Assembly (NCBI GenBank): GCA_037389465.1
Contig: JAZARR010000154.1
Coordinates: 2,356,001 to 2,420,000, forward strand
DNA: 64,000 nucleotides
Source of the DNA: Baylisascaris procyonis
Lineage: Eukaryota; Nematoda; Chromadorea; Rhabditida; Ascarididae
Direction: 5' to 3'
The notes under the pieces were generated by a model. The model had not been told where the DNA came from and did not search any database. It was given only the letters and a program-made list of their open reading frames with translations. Below, piece by piece: positions 55,301-64,000 of this stretch. The stretch's first letter is position 1. Every line of letters begins with the position of its first letter. Made by a program: the position numbers and the translations under genes.

Positions 55301-56772
55301 AAGAAAGCTTCTAAAGGGCGCAAATTGGATGCTAATTCAGGTAATAAACGAATTTAATTGTATTATATTATCGCTATCGAAAATCAAATATTTTTTATGC
55401 TTTTGCAATAAACAGTTCTTCCTAAACTATTGAGTCGTCTTCAATTTGGAAATTTAAGAAATACAATTTTTTACTGCTTTTTTATTTTAAAATGAATTGA
55501 TTAGAGAAACGTTAATGAAAACTACTTGAAAGAAAGAAACGGCAGTTAGGAATTACGTAATGATTGGTCATAACTTTTGAAAGTTTTACTTTGGGAAATC
55601 TTGTGTGGGATGATTCAAAGAGCCAAACTTTACAATATTGCTTTGTGCCGGTTCTTAACCCAGTTTCTATAAAATACGTCAATAGCATTGCAATTTCTAG
55701 CAAAAAGCTGAGGTGGAGTTGATTGTGTGGGAGAAGTTTCATTGACGTTCCATATTGTCGGAGCTCGCGAATTGCAAAGATCGAGCGCTACAATCGAAGA
55801 GGATGATACCTATGTCTTCATAAAAAGCTTAATTTGCCATATTTGCTTAGAATTTCCCAAATTGGAGTGGACGAAAAATTTGAAAGCTTTGGTCACTTTA
55901 ACAAATTCAAGCAGCTCTGGTGGAACAGTATTGATTATTGATAATTGATTTGAGCTTCTTGGGTTTTGGCGTTGAGTCAGTAATTCTATAAAATGAGACT
56001 AGTTAAGCAGAGGGTGACATAATGCTGGGACCTATATTGAAGGAAAAGAGGATCCGAAATCGAAGAAGACGAAATATGACGATATGAGCCTCGAGCAACT
56101 CGCGAATAACCATCAGGTATTTTGTGTTCGAATATCTGGGTGCTTGTTGTTGTGACTGGCAGCGGCGGCGCTCAGGAGGACCGAATGTAGGCAGAGGGCA
56201 GGAGCAGATAACCGTCCATCGAAGAAGTATTTTATGAGAGAGTACCAGGGCCCCTAAACACGAGTAGAACAAAAGACATAAGCGGGCCAAGCCCGACCTA
56301 TATAGGCCCCAGATATCGCTTAGGGCGGCACCAGACCGTATAAATTGATCAGTGACATTATGTGAGGAACAATAAACGAGAATCGATTATGCGAGCAAAT
56401 GTGATCACTGCGGTGTTATATCACAAGTAGATATCTTGATTTGGCTCTTCGATGGCATACCGATACTTATGTCGAAAATCCATGTCAGCTTACGAGTTTA
56501 TTGGCCAGGGATGCAGAAAAATGTTAAAAGCTGTGAAGCAACATTGAAGAAATCTCAAGGCTTAGTGTTTTATGAAATCCATAATTGCTGCTTCCTTCAG
56601 TGCATAGCTGGTAACAGTTTGCAATGACAGCAGTATATTGCTATTGCAGTTGAAATTCTTAACCGTCTCACAGTTGAAGACGAAGGCCGCGGAGTTGGCT
56701 ATCCCTTTCAAGTCATCTGCCAAGAAGAACGATCTCATCGAGGCTATTGAAGATTTCTTTGGCATTCAATAA
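43393..56772 (+). CDS. cku-70: Ku70 (XRCC6 / CKU-70), DNA-end-binding subunit, 17 exons, 610 aa
   Basis: Ku70 pairs with Ku80 to form a ring on DNA double-strand ends in non-homologous end joining. Exons: 43393-43566, 44739-44813, 45364-45463, 45735-45834, 46059-46242, 46795-46853, 48131-48214, 49850-49949, 50738-50855, 51708-51796, 52150-52308, 52479-52596, 53248-53331, 54092-54169, 55203-55340, 56043-56116, 56674-56772. All phases join, and 610 aa nearly equals human Ku70 (609). An acidic N-terminus leads into a vWA domain ([33 protein letters not shown]). The Ku core follows: [61 protein letters not shown] and [16 protein letters not shown]. Then come the C-terminal arm ([20 protein letters not shown]) and a SAP domain at residues 568-605, ending DFFGIQ. 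The start is the first ATG, 7 bases after a TTCTCAG acceptor. Exons 10 and 16 use AAG acceptors. The short exon 10, easily missed, supplies the conserved LLLLGFKP strand. Confidence 0.95.
49218..49282. repeat. (TA)n microsatellite, first tract in the minisatellite
   Basis: About 65 bp of uninterrupted TA dinucleotides. It follows a minisatellite unit whose last bases are TTTAT, which may have seeded it. Confidence 0.97.
49327..49369. repeat. (TA)n microsatellite, second tract in the minisatellite
   Basis: About 43 bp of TA dinucleotides. The 36 bases before it (from 49290) are identical to those before the first tract (from 49181), so unit plus tract were duplicated together. Confidence 0.97.
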
Positions 56773-58635
56773 CACCGAATCGAAAACTCTTTGCAGAACT
56801 GAAGAAGAAAGAGCGAAGTGTCTGAAGAAATGAGTAACTAGGATAGGAGGAAAATATGCAAAAGACCTTGCAGTGGGATCTGCTAAGAACAGTCCGTAAT
56901 GTGGAACACCGTTTCTCTCTTCTGTCATTTCATATCCCTTTATTGGTCATTCCCACGTAAAATTTGTTCTACTTTAGGTTATTACCTCGTACGTTTTGTA
57001 TAAATACTTTGGTTAATATCTCCATGTAGTAATTATTTTATGCTTTTGTATGTTAACGGTAGATCGGTGGACGAAAACACTTCTTTTAAGTCAAATTTTC
57101 ATGCTTTCAAGAAGTTTTATGCGCAGTTTTTTTAACTGCAGCCAGGGGATGGGGCGAGAGAAGGGTGATAATCGAAAATTGTATGATAACGGCATAGAAA
57201 CCTAAGCTTGCGCAATTGAACGTCCCTTTGCGCTAGCATCGATCACTTATGTAAAACAGTCGTGGATACATCGCCTCTTCAAAAGTAGATGTGAATATCT
57301 CCCTGCTTTAAATCGAAAATGACCTAGGTTAGGTTCAATCAAGCTTCCTGCTGATCATTGATGGCATTTATGATCAAGTGCTAGGGAGCGCTTGTTTTCA
57401 AGGCTTTTCGTGACCAAATTCGGGTAACGTTCTACTATGTAAAGATGCCAAGAGCTATTATCATATTGCTTTGGATGAAGTTTTTGTACGCAGGTTTGTA
57501 CTTTCACTGAAGCCTTATTTTTATTGATGGATCTCGATCATTTGTTGGCTAATGTCATTACTTGTGCATGGGGTACTATTTCATTTGAAACGTCAGTGCG
57601 GTGTAGGATTTTTGCAAATGTTTCATTTAATAAATCAGAAGTTGTGTTCTAATTATTTGAAATATCGAAGTAATGTTTAGAGGGCTCCCGCCAGCTGCAC
57701 ATAGGCAGGGTTCCGGATTATTAGCTCTTGTCAGGTGATGAGATGACAGCTCGAGAATTTTATTGCAGGTTTTCAAACTTCCAGTTGTAATCCATCGCCC
57801 TAAAACTCCTGCATAAACAGAAACGAGCCTTATAATGCCATAGGAGTTAGCCTACTTAGCCTTATGATTTGATGGCTCAGAAAGTAGATAGGCATGCGGT
57901 CCTGAACGGCTGCAAGTTCAACTTTATCACTGCTCAATTTTTCTTTTTTTTTAATTTGACTGCAAGATTCAGATTGTAGGCTGGTTTTTGGACCTGGAGC
58001 GCAGGTCTATCTTTAGACTTACTAGTGCATATCCACCTATCGCTTGACCTCTTGCAAATATTTTATTGGTGTTGAGATGTAGATTCCCACGCCATACAAA
58101 TATTTGTCAGCTATTTCGATCCTCATCGACCATGCCGTGCATCATTCATTGTCGAGCCGTCAGACGGTTTGGTACCGCTATTACCGTATTAAATGGCGCA
58201 TATATTTCGCCGGCTGTTCAGTCTGCATTGTTTCTGTTAGCGTGAGCTTTCATCCACTTACAGTCTCTGCGACCGACATCCGTCTTTTTTTACGACCACA
58301 ACAAAAAGTGTTTTCCGTTTTGCTATAGTCAACCCGAAAATATTACATCAGGCATCTCTTCGCGATTAATTATTTCTGTTTTCATATTTTTTGGTGCATG
58401 TATTTTATGATAATTCATTAAACTGGTTGGTGTGATGCCAAAAATCCAGGAGCACTACGTACAATCACATATTGGCACGCTTATCCATTTGTTTCCTCTA
58501 CCGTAAGCAATAGGTATGCAATTCTCTGGGAGATTATTAAAGCATCAACGAGAAGGATGTTAGCCACCAACATTTAAATTCAAAAGATCCCAAAATAGAA
58601 TGAATGGTTTAGTTCGCCAGTGCTTAAAAAGTCTC
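56773..58635. other. Downstream flank of Ku70
   Basis: No supported gene. A slightly GC-richer repetitive-looking stretch at about 57680-58330 includes the tRNA-like segment near 57.9 kb. No canonical AATAAA was seen close after the Ku70 stop. Confidence 0.55.
57870..57930 (+). repeat. tRNA-like, possibly SINE-derived segment
   Basis: TGGCTCAGAAAGTAG (57873-57887) resembles a Pol III A box of a tRNA (TRGCNNAGNNGG). AAGTTCAACTT (57914-57924) resembles a degenerate B box (GGTTCRANNCC), at tRNA-like spacing. The cloverleaf arms do not pair well by eye, and a T-rich run follows near 57945. A decayed tRNA-derived SINE is more likely than a working tRNA. Confidence 0.35.
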
Positions 58636-59081
<446 letters not shown>

Positions 59082-59907
59082 TTGTTGCTCTTGTTTACGC
59101 TTCTCTGAGCTCAACTTCTTATGTGGAATCAGAATGAAGAAACTGTTTAAACAATTGCTTTCAACAGTTTTTGTTAATCTAGTTTATCCAACATTCGATT
59201 TTAGACTGATATTGACATTTAAACGACTCTGTGATTTTCGGAAATTTCTCCTGCTCGATGAAGAAAATTCATCAAGGCAACATTTCAAGTGTTCATTTCT
59301 TCATTGTAAAAAGTGAAATTTAAAAATCATGCGCTTTTTATGAACACTAATAGGAGTGGTTTTATCTGTGGAAATGACCTTTCGATCAATTCACAGAGGA
59401 TTTCATTTCCTCTAAATGAAAATATTATTTTTATGTTGTATGTTTAATTGCACATGATCCCCTCGTGTATAAAATTCTAATGAATCATTGCTAATTAAAC
59501 AATTGAGATCGAACTCATTATTGAGACCCAACTCGGCCATAACACCTCACTATGTCAACAATTTATTCAAATTCATACACTTCATTTGATAATAGAATGG
59601 AAGTGGGATGTACTTTTTTTGCATTTAGCAACTCCTGTCTAGAAAAGAGGAACGCTATACCCAATAAGCCTCTATAGGATAGCTTAGTGATGGGTTTCGG
59701 TTGTTTCTGCAAATTTTATTTCCTGCTTAATAAACATTGTATACGTGCATGTCGGAGTTATTGAGTATACCGTGACCCAATGTTGTGTATCAAAACATAT
59801 AGGGGTCAAAGAGCACTCGATTCCTTGAACGTTTTTACAGCGTTGCAGATAACAGGGTGATTGCGATGGTGATCACTGCCAAACCTTGAGGATGTTTTCA
59901 AGGCGAT

Positions 59908-59932
59908 CGATCACGTGATGTGCACGTGATCG
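59908..59932. promoter_or_regulatory. Palindrome with two CACGTG E-boxes
   Basis: CGATCACGTG, five-base spacer, CACGTGATCG. Each arm carries CACGTG (59912-59917 and 59923-59928), the preferred site of Myc/Max-like and HLH-30-type bHLH factors. No gene can be tied to it in this window, so a regulatory role is only a possibility. Confidence 0.4.
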
Positions 59933-60129
59933 TGTAGGACAAAACGGGTAGCGGTGTGAGACAGGCGTCAGTAGGCATATGTCGGAGTCGGGCGCGTGTG
60001 GGCGGTTGTCAGTGTTCTGTGGTGCCATGATTTACCGTCGATATTTAAATACGTTCACAGCATTTTATCCTTATTTGTTCAGTGTAATGCAGTACTGAGT
60101 GGTCCATTTCTCCATGTTTATCTATGTAT

Positions 60130-60153
60130 CCATATACATATGTATATATATAC

Positions 60154-60232
<79 letters not shown>
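60130..60232. repeat. (TA)n microsatellite with imperfect left edge
   Basis: Pure TA from about 60155 to 60232, preceded by imperfect ATATGTATATATATACAT. Reading frames through it are artefacts. Confidence 0.96.
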
Positions 60233-60236
<4 letters not shown>

Positions 60237-63200
60237 CCTGCAATCAATGCTCAACTGTCCCCATTTTACAAGATTAATTCGACATTCTATGTGCTTTTGA
60301 TCGGAAATGGAAGATAAGTCATTTGAGTCGACTGTAGTCGAACTTCCTGTAATGTACCTGAGTCGATTTTCCAACCTGTGTCTTATCCGTTCTTTAGTGA
60401 AATCGTTCACTGCTTTAGGATGTATATTAATGGAAGTGTGCATTCCATTCTATTGCATGGTCATTCTAGAGTCGATTGAAATCAGTGTATCTCTTTATGC
60501 CAGTGGAGAAGCTCAAATCCAGATGTGTTACTTTACAGCTTATCTTTATTCGCTTTAAAGGTTTTATCGAAGTTCACCATAATCCTCTTCAGCGTTCTTC
60601 CAACCGAATTCCATTCACACTGGTCATTTCAAGATCCGGGTACAGCTGCATCGGGCCATTAAAGGCAGTTCTTACTTATAGGCTCAGGGTTTCAACGTTG
60701 CGAGTCAGTGGGCACTAAGGGCATGTTTTCAAGTGAACTCAGTAATTTGTGACTGGAAATATGAGGAGGTCATTCAAAACCTCGGCCATTCGATAGCAGT
60801 CATCTTCCTACGAATCAGTTCTTGCTTAAATCTTCATCTAAAGATTGCTATGCTTGCATGCAAATAGTGTCGTTCCTACCTCCATTTGTTCTCGTAAGAC
60901 GCGAATTTGAGAGACTTTCTACTCTTCGAAGTGAGAAATCCGTTGCGCTTTTCAATTGAACTGCGACTATGGAAACAGTTTCGATATACAAAATTCCTAT
61001 CGCAGGAAATAGTTCTTTCTATATGTTGAAAAAATTAGTCGAAATGGCCGCAATTTGAGGGAAATAAACGCTAATTGATAATTTCCACAGAGTGATTTGT
61101 CCTTCAAAAAATGATTGGAAAGATGGAATGGTCATCTTAAGAAGGCTATGCTTAAGATTTGCTGCGCTTCAAATATTTGCCTCCTCTTTCTTCCAATGAA
61201 TATTCCTAACATTTTTCGGTAGTAATTTGTTTTATCATCGAATGGGTAATTATGCTAAGTTGTAAGATGGTGCAGTATAGAATTATTGATGAGAAACGGC
61301 TTATTTGAAATGTTCTACTGCACTGATGGGCTCATATATCCTGAAGCTGAGGTGTTGGCTTTGTTTTTAAAGTCTCAGGGATTCCAGGAATGAGATCATC
61401 TGCATTTCTTTCCTATTTTCTAATTTCTGAGCGCATTATAACAATGTTAAATAGCAGTGCGTGTGTGTCTGTGTCTGGCATCTAGGTTTTAGAAGCCGCA
61501 AAACCACATGTTTCTTACTATACATGATTTTTTCTACTTTCTTTCAAGTTGGCTAATCATTTCGCAAGGAGTTGTGAATGCTTAGAAATGCTCAAAAGTC
61601 AGGATGCATTTTACAGCAGTTTGACTGATCTGTCAGATCACATAATGCCAATCTTTTGTAGAGAATTTGCACAAGTATTCAGATCGGTTCAGATGTGAAC
61701 GCGTTATTACGCGTCTTGTATTGTTTGTTGGCAATTTATGAAACCGTCGGTGTACTGAGTGCTGCAGCGAAAGCACATATTGTGCCAGCTTCTCCAGCGC
61801 TTGCTTGAAATCAGACATATTGGTGAACCCACATTAGTTGCTCTCGTTCTTCTCACCAGTTCGTTTTTTTTTAATACATTCGGGCTTACCTTCTGCCTGT
61901 CCATGCAAATTTGCTAGAGCCGCGCCTTTACGTTGCAGTTAGCGTTCCCTCGAAATCGGAGTTGCTGCAAAGTGCGTACGTCATCACCGTTTTGTTATTC
62001 AGATATTAATCATAAAGTAGATCTACGAAAGAAAAATATACCATCAACGTTGGCCATATACTTGCTCTGACATTCCAGCCACCACATCCATTGATTATCC
62101 CACTATCCAGAAAACTTTACTTGCTGTTGACCATCAATATCAGTCTTCAGCGAAGCAATTCATTTGTTTTTGAGTCGCATTCATTGCAAAATGCAAATAT
62201 TTATTTCAATGTCCGAATATAGGAGAACATACTAAAAGTGTGTAAATAATGAAAGAAAGAATGAGCAAGTTGTCTTCAAGGCAACAACTCGAACGAATAA
62301 TGGGATGAAGATCGAAACAACTTAAACAGCACTTTTAAATGTCGAGGATAAGCACGCGTCAACGAATTCAGCAGCAAGCGGAATTGAAGCTCATACAGTG
62401 CATAACGGGAAATTGCAAAACATTGTTTCTTATGTGACACTTTTTAGCTAGCTGGAACGTTGACAACGGAGGTAGGCAAAGTAAAACAATTCTGAGAACG
62501 AAACACCGGAGAAGCCGCACAAAACATCATAAAGGAATGAAGTAGGATTTGGATCTGCGATATTGCATTGATTCAATTTTAAAGATTTTTTTAATCTCTT
62601 GATTTGGTTGGTGTGAATGATGATGAGCTTTGCACAGAGCAAAAAGGTGAGGCATTTTTGGGTGCTCTATGATAGTAAGACTTCAGAAACCAGAGAAATC
62701 CAAAATACAGCGTACTTTATTCGAAAATATCTCGGCAATAAGTAATGACGGACTTTCGAAAATATTCAATAGATTTGTGCTGCAAAGCGAGCAGAATACT
62801 GGTTCCAATTTTCGGCTGCTTTTCAGTAAGAAAACTCTATTGCTTGTTGCACCATACAGCAAAGTCCAACAACACACCGTTGCATTTTACAAAAATTTAG
62901 GAAGTAATCTGCAAGCACATTGCATTTTAACTGGTTATTGATAACCATATAGTCATCGCCATCACTTCTCGCTGTATGTACGCTATAGCACTTCTTTAGC
63001 TTATTGTTGATATAGATGTAAAATGCTTTTGCGTTTCTGTCATAACACAGCCCTATCACAGTTTCTAGCGAGTTTTGTGTAGTTAATTCAGTTATGCTAG
63101 GAACAATGATTAAATAAGGTTGCTCCGTCCGATTTATGAAGATCAAACCAATGGAATTCTTTTTTTTTTTTAATAAATCAAGCGCTGAAGGTATGATGGT

Positions 63201-64000
63201 GCACACAGCTGATTAACATTGTGCAAAAAGCGCAGAAAAGAGCAATATATTCCATCGATCCTAAATAAGCCTGCAAGGTACTCACTTTAATTATGCGATG
63301 CCAACATGCCACTAGTTTTTCCCTATTGGATCTCTGCTTTCTTCATGTAGGCTTTACGAAGAAAATTTCAGCTTTAAAATCGATGTTTGCGTGATTGTTG
63401 TTAAAAAATTCTCTAGAAGGGAAGCAAACAATTTATATGTCGCTTATCAAAATTAAGCCTAGAGTTCAAATCCTATCAGTGTGGTCTTGGGCAAGATAAA
63501 CAAGGGCTACTTCTGATTTCATTGATGCAATTGTGCTCTTTACGAATGGAAGATTAAAGTTTAGATCATCGGTATCATATTTGCATAACCCAACACATAC
63601 AACGCAGAAATTCTTCGCAGTCATATATACACGTGCGATATGGCTCAGTTGACAGAAAACAAACGGAACGTTTCGGTGGCAGCGAGTGAAGGCAGACCAA
63701 CTTGCATTGGGAGCGCATTTCGGTGTAGCAGCAATTTCACTTACGAATACGGTCACTTCACCTCCTTAGTTTTCCATATTAACTTCGTGACCATAACGAA
63801 ATGTTTCATGACGTCGGTTTATTGTGAGATGTGAATCGGGTATTGATGCTTATAGCCAGGCTTCTAGAGTGACAGCAACATGCGGTTCTAATTCAATTTG
63901 CAAAACCTAGTTTTGAAAATTTGTTGAATAAGCCGCATTATCAAAAGTTTTATTTCTTCGATGTTTTTTTTTTTTTTTTTGTTATCGCAGTCATAAGTGA

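Noticed and set aside
63455..63475. B-box-like GTTCAAATCC
   Set aside because: No matching A box or cloverleaf upstream; not a tRNA gene.

Overview
The window looks like nuclear DNA of a nematode, probably a parasitic clade V (strongylid or hookworm-like) species. It is AT-rich and intron-dense. Short exons of about 60-250 bp are separated by introns of several hundred bp to about 3 kb, mostly with GT...TTTCAG borders. There are several long (TA)n tracts and fragments of RTE-type non-LTR retrotransposons. The species assignment is an inference from gene structure and protein similarity. No bacterial-style operons, CRISPR arrays, rRNA or convincing tRNA genes were seen.

Three multi-exon genes, all on the + strand, can be rebuilt by joining exons in frame. 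(1) 5269-22975 is a kinesin-4 chromokinesin (KIF4 / KLP-19 type). It has 23 exons and about 1121 residues, with a complete motor domain, a long coiled-coil stalk and an acidic tail motif, but no cysteine-rich domain at the C-terminus. (2) 30518-39320 is a glycosyltransferase of the Core-2/I-branching beta-1,6-N-acetylglucosaminyltransferase family (GT14). Nine exons give about 483 residues; the exon with the start codon is not located. (3) 43393-56772 is Ku70 (XRCC6 / CKU-70). It has 17 exons and 610 residues, complete from an acidic N-terminus to a C-terminal SAP domain.

The genes have no obvious shared pathway: one acts in mitotic chromosome movement, one in Golgi glycan synthesis and one in DNA double-strand-break repair. 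They are 4 to 7.5 kb apart, so they are unlikely to form a nematode operon. Likely trans-splice acceptors sit 6-8 bases before the start codons of the kinesin and Ku70 genes.

The space between genes and in the large introns carries repeats. These include a degenerate ~31-bp minisatellite in Ku70 intron 7 from which two (TA)n tracts seem to have grown, two RTE 3' ends, a tRNA-like (SINE-like) segment near 57.9 kb, a diverged inverted-repeat pair at 36.5-36.85 kb, and several hairpins. About 5.2 kb at the left end and 7 kb at the right end hold no gene that I can support.
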